From NCBI GenBank assembly GCA_023664385.1, contig JAMPFU010000024.1, positions 1 to 44,540 on the forward strand: 44,540 nt of DNA. Direction: 5' to 3'. The position numbers and the translations under genes were made by a program. Source of the DNA: Clostridium sp. (GTDB lineage: Bacteria; Bacillota; Clostridia; Lachnospirales; Lachnospiraceae). This document shows, piece after piece, positions 14,772 to 21,925 of this stretch (position 1 is its first letter; every line of letters starts with the position of its first letter). The notes under the pieces are model-generated. The model ran no database searches, was not told where the DNA came from, and saw nothing but the letters and a program-made list of their open reading frames with translations.

Positions 14772-15206
14772 TTATAAAAATTTGCGGAGCTCTTTGTTAA
14801 GCTCCTCCTCGATGGATATAAGGCGGTTACATATATCCCTTGCCTGATTGTCTGCGGCCTTATATTGGTTCAGGTATTTATTTAGGGATTTAATTCCCAT
14901 GTCGCAGCCCTCGGTCATAAGGTCTGCTATGGTTTCATCTCCCTCATGTATACCGATTTTTACATTTGTTTTCATCCATGACATGCCTTTTGCCATAGGA
15001 TTTGGCTCCTTGGACTCAATGCCGTATTCATTTAATATGGCATGAAGGTCATTGCCAAGCTTGGAATGATGCTCCCTGCTTTCTGTAAGAAGCTTTCTAA
15101 ATTCAGAGCTCTCAACCTTGTCAAGTACCTCGTCAATGGAGGAAACAGCCATTTTTGAGCCTGAATCACATTCCTTGAGAAGCTCTATTGTATCATGATT
15201 ACACAT
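14772..15206 (-). CDS. DUF2383-like four-helix (ferritin-like) protein
   Basis: A 144-residue helical protein resembling the DUF2383/PA2169 ferritin-like family. Visible segments are DTIELLKECDSGSKMAVSSI, FRKLLTESREHHSKLGNDLH and ETIADLMTEGCDMGIKSLNK, three of an expected four helices, with Glu and His (E-x-x-x-H-H) placed as in ferritin-like bundles. Metal binding is unproven. An upstream ATG (15242) would add 12 residues but lacks a ribosome site, whereas the chosen ATG follows GGAAAGGAA by about 10 nt. It reads leftward, after the XRE gene at 15279 with a 73-nt gap, and could share its transcript. The role is unknown; stress-related functions have been suggested for the family. Confidence 0.7.
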   Translation of the reverse strand: MCNHDTIELLKECDSGSKMAVSSIDEVLDKVESSEFRKLLTESREHHSKLGNDLHAILNEYGIESKEPNPMAKGMSWMKTNVKIGIHEGDETIADLMTEGCDMGIKSLNKYLNQYKAADNQARDICNRLISIEEELNKELRKFL

Positions 15207-15278
15207 ATTGCACTTGTTCCTTTCCTGTAGATATATTTTCATTAGTATATCCGCAAAAAAGGTTATTTAAACGTAAAA

Positions 15279-15611
15279 TTATATGTCCAAAAGCTTATCA
15301 ATGGCATCCTTGTATTCAGGATGCTCCCTGTATGAGTCAATTAGCTTGCGCTCATGGTTGGAGAGGACGATTGGTGTTTCATCAGGCTCCGAATATCCAA
15401 AGGTGGAAAGAATATCGTCAATCTTATATAAATAGCATAGATACATGAAAATATCTGCATCAGGCTGAGTACGTCCGCTTTCCCATCCATATATTGTTTT
15501 TGTTGCAACCTCAATTTTACTGTCATACAGATAATCGGCAACCTGCTGGACACTATAATGATTTAGTTTTCTGTAATATTTAAGCATTTTTGAAATGTTA
15601 GGATTTTTCAT
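15279..15611 (-). CDS. XRE-family transcriptional regulator
   Basis: A 110-residue protein with an N-terminal XRE helix-turn-helix (about residues 6-62): ISKMLKYYRKLNHYSVQQVA, then KTIYGWESGRTQPDADIFMY. The C-terminal part is a short helical tail (LSNHERKLIDSYREH) like that of many phage or stress regulators of this size. The start is set by AAGGAGG 7 nt upstream. It is read leftward, away from the small HTH gene at 15800, and the DUF2383-like gene follows it on the same strand. Its targets are not known; the divergent arrangement makes the shared 15612-15799 region a likely operator. Confidence 0.88.
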   Translation of the reverse strand: MKNPNISKMLKYYRKLNHYSVQQVADYLYDSKIEVATKTIYGWESGRTQPDADIFMYLCYLYKIDDILSTFGYSEPDETPIVLSNHERKLIDSYREHPEYKDAIDKLLDI

Positions 15612-15668
15612 TTAAATGCCTCCTTATTTGAATAGAATCCTATATGTGATTCTTTCTCTGTCTAGGCT

Positions 15669-15698
15669 ATAGTAACAAATGTTTTTTTATGGTGTCAA
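15669..15698 (-). promoter_or_regulatory. Possible promoter of the leftward XRE gene
   Basis: On the - strand TTGACA (15693-15698) and TACTAT (15669-15674) are 18 nt apart. The -35 box is perfect, the -10 box weak. It lies about 60 nt upstream of the start at 15611. Confidence 0.4.
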
Positions 15699-15728
15699 GG
15701 TTTCCGTACCAAAGTATTCAGTAAATTA

Positions 15729-15757
15729 TTGAATTTCTCTCGAAACAAGGATATAAT
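15729..15757 (+). promoter_or_regulatory. Promoter of the small HTH gene
   Basis: TTGAAT (15729-15734) and TATAAT (15752-15757) are 17 nt apart, a good sigma-A promoter about 42 nt upstream of the start at 15800. The GAGGTGG site lies at 15790-15796. Confidence 0.7.
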
Positions 15758-15799
15758 AGATATTATCTCTCAAAATCCAAGAAAAATCGAGGTGGTTAC

Positions 15800-15982
15800 A
15801 TGGATATTACAAAAAGAATAATAAACTACATTGAAAAAAATTCTCTGTCAATTGAAGTGGTTGCAGATAAAACAGGTGTAAGTGCAGATTTACTGTCAGA
15901 TAATAGCAAAAGAAAATTGAATGCAACAGAAATGCTAGAAATTTGTAATTATCTTGATATTGACCCCAAAAGTCTGTTATAA
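15800..15982 (+). CDS. Small XRE-like helix-turn-helix protein
   Basis: A 60-residue protein that is little more than one HTH: helices KRIINYIEKNSLSIEVVADK, TGVSADLLSDNSKRKLN and ATEMLEICNYLDIDPKSLL. The last helix, with the D-P-x-x-L end, is characteristic of XRE/Cro-type domains. It has its own promoter (TATAAT at 15752) and a GAGGTGG ribosome site 3 nt before the ATG, and it lies back-to-back with the leftward XRE gene. The unknown 138-residue gene starts 45 nt downstream and may be in the same transcript. A Cro-like repressor role is likely; the target is unknown. Confidence 0.75.
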   Translation: MDITKRIINYIEKNSLSIEVVADKTGVSADLLSDNSKRKLNATEMLEICNYLDIDPKSLL

Positions 15983-16027
15983 ATAATAAAAGGGTAATTA
16001 TAATTTATATAATATAAGGAGGATGAC

Positions 16028-16444
16028 ATGCTTATACATACCGATAAAGGAGAAATTAAATTAGTAAAGAGTGAGGGTGGTATGGAAGTGCTGCCTGAGT
16101 TTTGCTTTGCATGTGAGCTTTTAAGTGAAACGCTACGTGACGAGGTTAAAGCCTTGATTGTAAAGGACAAGCAGAAAATGTTTGATGCGAACAAAGCATA
16201 TTTTACTAAATTGGGCTATAGCAGTGTTGCAGAGTTTGAAGCGGAAAATGTTATGAATGAATACAGCTATATTGTTTTGTTTCTGCAAAAGGACTCGGAG
16301 CGGGTTGATGCTGTATACGAAGAAGGTGGTACGGATAAAATGGGATTTTTGGATTACAATGCGACTGTAAAGCTTGAGATAAAAGAAAGTAAGCAGGAGT
16401 TTAAAGAACTTATTTTATCTGTTTTGGAGGATTGCTTTTTCTAA
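16028..16444 (+). CDS. Unrecognised 138-residue soluble protein
   Basis: No family is recognised. The protein is acidic and soluble, with mixed strand and helix: LIHTDKGEIKLVKSEGGME, a helical stretch CELLSETLRDEVKALIVKDK, FTKLGYSSVAEFEAENVMNE and an acidic C-terminal helix ELILSVLEDCFF. The start has a strong AAGGAGGATG site immediately upstream. It lies between a small HTH gene and the next XRE-TPR gene, which has its own promoter. No terminator is evident after it. It carries no signal peptide or membrane segment; whether it is controlled by its HTH neighbour is unknown. Confidence 0.7.
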   Translation: MLIHTDKGEIKLVKSEGGMEVLPEFCFACELLSETLRDEVKALIVKDKQKMFDANKAYFTKLGYSSVAEFEAENVMNEYSYIVLFLQKDSERVDAVYEEGGTDKMGFLDYNATVKLEIKESKQEFKELILSVLEDCFF

Positions 16445-16515
16445 AATAATAGAAAGCCTTGTCTGATAAGTTTCGTGCAGGTTGATTTTTTAAATTAAAA
16501 TATCGTATTGTTCGG

Positions 16516-16543
16516 TTGTCTTTCCCTCATTTATATTTATAAT
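16516..16543 (+). promoter_or_regulatory. Possible promoter of the XRE-TPR/ABC operon
   Basis: TTGTCT (16516-16521) and TATAAT (16538-16543) are 16 nt apart, about 33 nt upstream of the ATG at 16576. The GGGAGG ribosome site is at 16563-16568. Confidence 0.55.
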
Positions 16544-16575
16544 ATAAAAAGAATATAAAGTTGGGAGGGCTTGCT

Positions 16576-17691
16576 ATGGGTATGCTTAGGCTACCGGATA
16601 ATTTGGTTATGCTAAGGCATAAAAAGAAAAAGACGCAGGAGGAGGTAGCTGATTTTATTGGTGTCACGAAGGCATCTGTGTCCAAATGGGAAAATGGACA
16701 GAGTATGCCTGACATCATGCTGTTACCGCAGCTTGCGGCTTTTTTTGATGTTACGATTGATGAGCTTATGGGATATGAACCGCAGCTTAGCTATGAGCAG
16801 ATTAATAAGCTCCATGAAAAATTGAAAATAAGCTTTGCGGAAAAAGGGTTCGATTATGCAATAGGTGAATGCCGTGAGCTTGTGAAAAAATATTATTCTT
16901 GTTATAGGTTCTTGTATACAATCTGTTGTCTGTATATCAATCACTACAATATGACAAATGATGAAGCCATGCAGAAAAATATTCTCGCTGAGGCTTCGGA
17001 GCTTGCAGGACATATTCTTGAAAACTGCAAGGACATACGGGTCTACAACGATACGCTGGCAGTTAAGGCGATTGTGGATTTGATGGCAGGCAAGCCTGCT
17101 GATGTTGTAAACACGCTGGAGGACATGATTAACAACAGCTTCATGTATTTAAGCAACGGAACCGTACTCATTCAGGCATATCAAATGCTTGGGGATATTA
17201 AAAAGGCAAACAAGACCTCTCAAATGGGGCTTTATGTGTCCGTTTTTTCTTCCATCAGCATTGCCATACTGTATTTAGCCTCCAATGCAGGCAATAAAGC
17301 GGTCTGTGACGAGACAATAGAAAGAACAGGGAAGCTGATTGAACTATATAAAGTAAATGAGCTTCACCCGAACATGGCGGCAAATTTTTATTTTCAGGCG
17401 GCGGTTATAAAGTGTACCCACGGCGATTTTGATGCTGCACTTCGTATGCTGGAGCAGTATGTTGATGATGTTTGCCGTCTTATGCTTGTAGATAAGCTTA
17501 CCATTCATGGAGATGAATATTTTGATTTGTTTGAAGAATGGTATTCGGATTACAACATGGGACTGGGTGCTCCTAGAAATGAGGCGCTCGTATGGGAAAG
17601 TGCAATAGAAGTATTTGACAATCCTGTGTTTGAGCCGCTCAAGGAAAATAAAAAATTTCAGATGCTTAAAAATAAAATTGAGAGGAGATAA
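16576..17691 (+). CDS. XRE regulator with TPR-like C-terminal domain
   Basis: A 371-residue protein. Residues 4-68 are an XRE HTH (RLPDNLVMLRHKKKKTQEEV, VTKASVSKWENGQSMPDI, LAAFFDVTIDELMGYEPQ). The remainder is helical with the repeat-like pattern of TPR domains (FDYAIGECRELVKKYYSCY, AANFYFQAAVIKCTHGDF followed by DAALRMLEQYVDD). Such XRE-TPR proteins often sense a peptide or ligand through the TPR part. The ATG at 16576 is preferred over an upstream TTG at 16561 because GGGAGG lies 7 nt before it. A PLDc_N protein, an ABC ATPase and a permease follow with 0-5 nt gaps or overlaps, so it very probably controls them. Confidence 0.87.
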   Translation: MGMLRLPDNLVMLRHKKKKTQEEVADFIGVTKASVSKWENGQSMPDIMLLPQLAAFFDVTIDELMGYEPQLSYEQINKLHEKLKISFAEKGFDYAIGECRELVKKYYSCYRFLYTICCLYINHYNMTNDEAMQKNILAEASELAGHILENCKDIRVYNDTLAVKAIVDLMAGKPADVVNTLEDMINNSFMYLSNGTVLIQAYQMLGDIKKANKTSQMGLYVSVFSSISIAILYLASNAGNKAVCDETIERTGKLIELYKVNELHPNMAANFYFQAAVIKCTHGDFDAALRMLEQYVDDVCRLMLVDKLTIHGDEYFDLFEEWYSDYNMGLGAPRNEALVWESAIEVFDNPVFEPLKENKKFQMLKNKIERR

Positions 17692-17696
17692 AATTT

Positions 17697-17912
17697 ATGG
17701 AAAACATGATGGAGCAGATAAAGGAATATTTACCGTTTCTCATACCGCTTGTGATTGTGCAGTTTGCACTTCTTATTTACGTGATAAGGCATATTTTAAC
17801 ACACGAAACCTACAAGCGGGGAAATAGGGCGCTGTGGCTTGTTGTTTCGATTGTGCTTATGAACTTTGTGGGACCAATCCTTTATTTGATTTTTGGGAAG
17901 GAAGATGCATAG
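17697..17912 (+). CDS. PLDc_N-domain membrane protein (YxlE-like)
   Basis: A 71-residue membrane protein with two hydrophobic helices (about residues 12-32 and 46-66). The pattern RGNRALWLVVSIVLMNFVG then PILYLIFGKED is the PLDc_N (phospholipase D nuclease N-terminal) signature, found as a free-standing small protein in Bacillus YxlE. In the sigY operon YxlE lies directly before an ABC ATPase and permease, exactly the order here. The catalytic HKD motif is absent, as expected. It starts 5 nt after the XRE-TPR gene and ends at the ATG of the ATPase gene. Its role is unknown; in Bacillus it affects the anti-sigma system, which is not seen here. Confidence 0.82.
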   Translation: MENMMEQIKEYLPFLIPLVIVQFALLIYVIRHILTHETYKRGNRALWLVVSIVLMNFVGPILYLIFGKEDA

Positions 17913-18842
17913 ATGGATATACTGAAAATATCAGGTCTTTCAAAGTCCTTTGGACAAACCAAGGTTATCAGGGATTTGAATTTGACAGTGCCTGAAAATA
18001 CGATATACGGATTTATCGGTCAAAACGGTGCAGGAAAAACAACGACAATGAAAATGATTCTTGGATTTCTTACACCTGACAACGGGGAGATATTTGTTAA
18101 GGGAGAAAAGGTTTCGCAAGGAAAAAACAGCACAAATAAATACATAGGGTATCTGCCTGATGTCCCTGAATTTTATAGCTATATGACACCGATGGAATAT
18201 CTTAGCCTCTGCGGGGAGATAACGGGCATGGCGAAGGCTGACATTAAAAAAAGGGCGAATGAGCTTTTGGAGCAGGTTGGTCTTGCCGGAAGCAATAAGA
18301 AAATTAAGGGCTTTTCAAGGGGTATGCGCCAAAGGCTTGGGGTAGCGCAAGCCTTGTTTAATAAGCCGTCGCTTTTAATATGTGATGAGCCCACCTCTGC
18401 CCTTGACCCATTGGGAAGGAAAGAGCTCCTTGACATTCTGAAATCGGTAAAGGGAGAGACAACGGTGTTGTTTTCGACGCACATACTTTCCGATGTGGAA
18501 AAAATCTGTGACAAAATTGCATTTTTATATGACGGCAAAATAGCAATAAACGGAACACTTGAGGAGATAAGGGCTTCAAGAAAAGGACAGGGGCTTGAGA
18601 TTGCATTTGAGACGGCAGAAGACGCTGGGGAATTTCAAAATGCATTTCCAGACGGTGAACCAAATAAAAATACGTCCCTGATATTTAAGAGAAGAACAAA
18701 GGCTGACGCTGCATGCTTTATGAAATATATTGCAGAGCATCATATTTCCATACAAAGATTTGAAATTCTTGAGCCTGCGCTTGAGGACTTATATGTCAGC
18801 ATGATGGAACAGGCAAAGGAGGATAAAAATGAGAGTCTATAA
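17913..18842 (+). CDS. ABC transporter ATPase (YxlF-like)
   Basis: A 309-residue ABC ATPase. Walker A is GQNGAGKTT (about residues 35-43), the signature is FSRGMRQRLGVAQALF, and Walker B is LLICDEPTSALDP with FSTHILSDVEKICD. After residue about 215 it carries a C-terminal extension of about 90 residues (IAFETAEDAGEFQNAFPDGE and following), typical of YxlF/CcmA-type exporter ATPases. It starts directly after the PLDc_N stop and overlaps the permease start by 14 nt. The substrate is unknown; proteins of this type export peptides, lipids or antibiotics or act in membrane stress. Confidence 0.92.
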   Translation: MDILKISGLSKSFGQTKVIRDLNLTVPENTIYGFIGQNGAGKTTTMKMILGFLTPDNGEIFVKGEKVSQGKNSTNKYIGYLPDVPEFYSYMTPMEYLSLCGEITGMAKADIKKRANELLEQVGLAGSNKKIKGFSRGMRQRLGVAQALFNKPSLLICDEPTSALDPLGRKELLDILKSVKGETTVLFSTHILSDVEKICDKIAFLYDGKIAINGTLEEIRASRKGQGLEIAFETAEDAGEFQNAFPDGEPNKNTSLIFKRRTKADAACFMKYIAEHHISIQRFEILEPALEDLYVSMMEQAKEDKNESL

Positions 18843-19596
18843 AGCATTTCTGAAAAAGGAATTTATGGAAATGGCTAGAGGCGGCAAGCTTGTCACATTG
18901 GGAGTCACGTTTATTCTTCTTGGCATTATGAATCCTGCTGTTGCGAAGCTTACGCCTATGATTATGAAAATGGCATCTGAAAGCATGGATGGCATGGGCA
19001 TTGTGATTGAGGATGTTGTTATAAATGACATAGCCTCATGGACGCAGTTTTATAAAAATGTGCCTTTGGCGATTATTATGCTTCTTGTTGTATTTAGTGG
19101 AATTATCACAACAGAATATCAAAAGCAGACGATTGTACCGATGCTCACAAAGGGCATAAGTCCTGCAACGGTATTTTTTGCAAAATTTACGGCAGTGCAG
19201 CTTACATGGGCATTGGGGTATGCGGTTACCTATTGCATAACCTATTTCTATAATGAATATTTTTGGGGAAATACTGTGGAGCATGTCGTATTTAATGCAG
19301 CGTGCATCTATATTTTAGGCGTTTTTCTGCTTTCGGTCATGTTTTTTATGTCTGTGATATGTGAGGGAAATATTGCTGTGATGGTAGCCACGGCAGTTAT
19401 ATTTTTTGTGGTTTATATGCTTGGCATGATACCTGCCATAAGGGATTACCTGCCTACAAAGCTCATGGCGTCAAGTGAACTTATGGTTGGCAAATCGGCT
19501 TCTTCGGATTATACTGTAAGTATGGTCGTTACCATAACAGTATCTGTTATATGTGCGGCTGCTTCAGGGTTATTGATAAGAAGAAAGGCGATTTGA
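18829..19596 (+). CDS. ABC-2 type permease (YxlG-like)
   Basis: A 255-residue membrane protein with six predicted segments and the ABC-2 layout: an N-terminal amphipathic stretch (VYKAFLKKEFMEMARGGKL), a long first extracellular loop, and the conserved TTEYQKQTIVPMLTKGISPA before segment 3. It ends RRKAI. Its ATG lies in the last codons of the ATPase gene with GGAGGAT just upstream, so translation is coupled. Together with the XRE-TPR, PLDc_N and ATPase genes it forms one operon. Transported substrate unknown. Confidence 0.88.
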   Translation: MRVYKAFLKKEFMEMARGGKLVTLGVTFILLGIMNPAVAKLTPMIMKMASESMDGMGIVIEDVVINDIASWTQFYKNVPLAIIMLLVVFSGIITTEYQKQTIVPMLTKGISPATVFFAKFTAVQLTWALGYAVTYCITYFYNEYFWGNTVEHVVFNAACIYILGVFLLSVMFFMSVICEGNIAVMVATAVIFFVVYMLGMIPAIRDYLPTKLMASSELMVGKSASSDYTVSMVVTITVSVICAAASGLLIRRKAI

Positions 19597-19618
19597 GTAA
19601 AACGCAGGGGTTTTTTAG

Positions 19619-21034
19619 GTGGCTATGAGTAAATACGAGCATAAAATAAAAGCAGTTTATCCGGGATCTATTGCCGAGGAGCTTGAAATAGAAGCTGGCG
19701 ATGTTTTGCTTGCCATAAACAAGGAAGCTGTGTCAGATGTGTTTGATTACAGGTACCTCATAAATGATGAGTATATTGAGGTGCTTATCAGAAAGGCCGA
19801 TGGTGAGGAATGGCTTTTAGAGATAGAGAAGGAATTTGACGAGGACCTTGGCATAGAGTTTGAAAATGATTTGATGAGCGAGTACAAATCCTGCCATAAC
19901 AAATGTATTTTCTGTTTTATCGACCAGATGCCGCCTAATATGCGGGAAACGCTGTACTTTAAGGACGATGATTCAAGATTGTCCTTTTTGCAGGGAAATT
20001 ACATTACCCTTACAAATATGACGGACGAAGATATAGACCGAATCATTAAAATGCAGCTTGCACCTATAAACATATCCGTTCAGTCAACAAATAAAGAGCT
20101 TCGGTGTAAGCTTTTAAATAACCGTTTTGCAGGGGACAAGCTGAACTATATAGACAGGCTCTATGAGGGGCATGTTGAGATGAACGGACAGATTGTGTGC
20201 TGCAAGGGCGTAAATGACGGAGAGGAGCTTTTAAGAAGCATAGAGGATTTGTCTAAGTATCTGCCCTTTATGAAAAGCGTGTCTGTTGTTCCTGCCGGAA
20301 TTACAAAATACAGGGAGGGACTTTATCCCATAGAGCTGTTCAATAAAAAAGAGGCGGAAGAAATTATAGACATGGTGGAGGCGCATCAGAAAAAGTATTA
20401 TGAGGAATTTGGCTTGCATTTTATACATGCAAGTGATGAGTTTTATATACTTGCAGAGCGTGAGCTTCCTGAGGAGGAACGGTACGACGGTTATATACAG
20501 CTTGAAAACGGCGTAGGAATGATGCGGCTTTTAATGACGGAATTTGAAGATGCGTTTTCCTCCTTAAAAAAATCCAAGAAGTATAAAGCACTTTCAAAAA
20601 AACTTTGCCGTACAGTTACAATCGCCACCGGAAAATTAGCGTACCTTGTAATCAAGGAGCTTGCAGATAAGCTTATGGGGGCGTTTGAAACCCTTTCCGT
20701 CAATGTATGCTGTATCAGAAATGATTTCTTTGGCGAAACCATAACCGTATCAGGACTGATAACGGGTCAGGATTTAATCAAGCAGCTTCAGGAAAAAAAG
20801 GCTTCGGGATACGACCTTGGAGATACGCTTATTATTCCTGCCAATATGCTGAGAACAGGAGAAAAAGTATTTTTGGATGATATTACAACCGATGATGTAA
20901 AAAAGGCGCTTGGCATAAGCGTTGTTGCTGCCGAGACAAACGGGTATCATTTGATTGAGGCTGTGCTTAACAGGGAATATGAGATGGACAGAATCAATGA
21001 TGCGGGGTTTGTGTATATAAAAGGGTATCGTTAA
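19619..21034 (+). CDS. DUF512-family Fe-S (radical-SAM-like) protein with PDZ domain
   Basis: A 471-residue protein of the DUF512/TIGR03279 family. The N-terminal PDZ-like domain (about residues 5-70) includes VYPGSIAEELEIEAGDVLLA. Next comes a cysteine motif C92-x3-C96-x2-C99 (CHNKCIFC), followed by FIDQMPPNMRETLYFKDDD and SRLSFLQGNYITLTNM, all hallmarks of this family; the C-x3-C-x2-C spacing fits a 4Fe-4S cluster. The DUF512 domain fills the rest. The reaction is unknown; in other genomes the family is often beside the GTPase gene der. The GTG at 19619 (AGGGG upstream) or ATG at 19625 could be the start. It follows the permease by 22 nt with no terminator between. Confidence 0.88.
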   Translation: MAMSKYEHKIKAVYPGSIAEELEIEAGDVLLAINKEAVSDVFDYRYLINDEYIEVLIRKADGEEWLLEIEKEFDEDLGIEFENDLMSEYKSCHNKCIFCFIDQMPPNMRETLYFKDDDSRLSFLQGNYITLTNMTDEDIDRIIKMQLAPINISVQSTNKELRCKLLNNRFAGDKLNYIDRLYEGHVEMNGQIVCCKGVNDGEELLRSIEDLSKYLPFMKSVSVVPAGITKYREGLYPIELFNKKEAEEIIDMVEAHQKKYYEEFGLHFIHASDEFYILAERELPEEERYDGYIQLENGVGMMRLLMTEFEDAFSSLKKSKKYKALSKKLCRTVTIATGKLAYLVIKELADKLMGAFETLSVNVCCIRNDFFGETITVSGLITGQDLIKQLQEKKASGYDLGDTLIIPANMLRTGEKVFLDDITTDDVKKALGISVVAAETNGYHLIEAVLNREYEMDRINDAGFVYIKGYR

Positions 21035-21085
21035 TTGAAGCATATGTTTTTTTAGGTATCGGCGGATATTTGACCTTTATTTTTA

Positions 21086-21114
21086 TTGTGTAAAAATTTT
21101 TTTTATGCTATAAT
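21086..21114 (+). promoter_or_regulatory. Promoter of the small lipoprotein gene
   Basis: TTGTGT (21086-21091) and TATAAT (21109-21114) are 17 nt apart, with an extended -10 TG at 21106-21107. It lies about 49 nt upstream of the start at 21163. Confidence 0.65.
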
Positions 21115-21162
21115 CCTTGACTGTAAATGATACAATATGTTATTTTATGAGGAGGATTTCAA

Positions 21163-21399
21163 ATGAAAAAAGCAATTAAGAAGGCAGGCTTACTCGTAAG
21201 CATGGTTGGGCTTATGTCCATGACGCTTGTCGGCTGTGCAAAAAAGACAGAGTGTGAAGCGTGCGGGGAAACAAAGAAGTGCTATGAGTATGAAATGTCA
21301 TTAGAGGGAGAGACAGAAACAGCCTGGTATTGCGATGATTGTGCTGAGGAAATGGAGTCTCTTATCACATCATTCGGCGGAACATTTAAGAAAAAGTAA
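21163..21399 (+). CDS. Small lipoprotein with two CxxC pairs
   Basis: A 78-residue protein exported and lipidated at Cys25: the leader MKKAIKKAGLLVSMVGLMSM ends in a lipobox LVGC. The mature part carries C31-x2-C34 and C57-x2-C60 with a lone C40, separated by an acidic stretch (MSLEGETETAWY). That is the layout of a small zinc-ribbon or a redox-active protein facing the outside of the cell. I cannot assign it to a named family. It has a good promoter at 21086-21114 and an AGGAGG site 7 nt before the ATG. The TPP riboswitch begins 45 nt after its stop, and no terminator separates them. Confidence 0.8.
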   Translation: MKKAIKKAGLLVSMVGLMSMTLVGCAKKTECEACGETKKCYEYEMSLEGETETAWYCDDCAEEMESLITSFGGTFKKK

Positions 21400-21443
21400 T
21401 TTTTCACATACATAAGTAACAAAACAAAAATTGAATATGATAA

Positions 21444-21540
21444 TAGCTGGGGGAGCGAAACACATATTTTATGTGGAATAGCTGAGAGATTATATCGACC
21501 CTTGGAACTTGATCCGGATTATACCGGCGTAAGGAAGCTT
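21444..21540 (+). ncRNA. TPP (THI-box) riboswitch
   Basis: The THI-box core is clear: GGGGGAGC at 21449-21456, GCTGAGA at 21481-21487, CGACCCTTGGAACTTGATC at about 21496-21514 and CCGGATTATACCGGCGTAAG after it, closing with AAGCT that pairs with AGCT at 21445. It binds thiamine pyrophosphate. A hairpin terminator lies 27 nt further on, so binding of TPP should stop transcription of the uptake genes at 21629-24545. The segment GATTATAT (21488-21495), inside the aptamer, is perfectly complementary to ATATAATC (21542-21549), a possible alternative pairing. Confidence 0.97.
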
Positions 21541-21566
21541 AATATAATCTTTGTTTTTATGTGTAC

Positions 21567-21600
21567 AAAAGGTTTTTGGAGGTTTCCGAAAACCTTTTTT
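21567..21600 (+). terminator. Riboswitch-controlled terminator
   Basis: AAAAGGTTTT (21567-21576) pairs perfectly with AAAACCTTTT (21589-21598), a 10-bp stem with a 12-nt loop, followed by T residues. Its place between the TPP aptamer and the first gene of the uptake operon marks it as the expression platform. Confidence 0.9.
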
Positions 21601-21628
21601 ATTTTATAATTTTTAGGAGGAAAAAAAT

Positions 21629-21925
21629 ATGAATGCAAGTGTAGCAATTCAGGTATTGCCAAATGTAACAGATGACAACGAGGTAATCAGAATCGTGGAC
21701 GAGGTGATAGCGTATATAAAAAGCTTTGGGCTTTCAACCTCAGTGGGACCGTTTGAGACAACCATTGAAGGGGACTATGACCAGCTGATGGAGATTGTAA
21801 AGGGCTGTCAGAAGGTTGCCATAGCCGCAGGCGGAACAAATCAGGTTTCAACCTATGTGAAAATTGTGTATAAGCCTGAAGGCGAGGTGCTGACAATTGA
21901 GAAAAAAGTATCAAAGCATCATTGA
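21629..21925 (+). CDS. MTH1187/YkoF-family thiamine-binding protein (DUF77)
   Basis: A 98-residue protein of the thiamine-binding DUF77 family (MTH1187 type). Visible marks are NASVAIQVLPNVTDDNEVIR, SVGPFETTIEGDYDQLMEIV and TNQVSTYVKIVY, the pattern of a ferredoxin-like fold that binds HMP or thiamine. In Firmicutes such proteins accompany ABC transporters for hydroxymethylpyrimidine (thiXYZ, ykoEDCF). It is the first gene after the TPP riboswitch, with AGGAGG 8 nt before the ATG. Its end overlaps the permease start by 29 nt. A role as an intracellular carrier or sensor for the imported precursor is inferred. Confidence 0.9.
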   Translation: MNASVAIQVLPNVTDDNEVIRIVDEVIAYIKSFGLSTSVGPFETTIEGDYDQLMEIVKGCQKVAIAAGGTNQVSTYVKIVYKPEGEVLTIEKKVSKHH

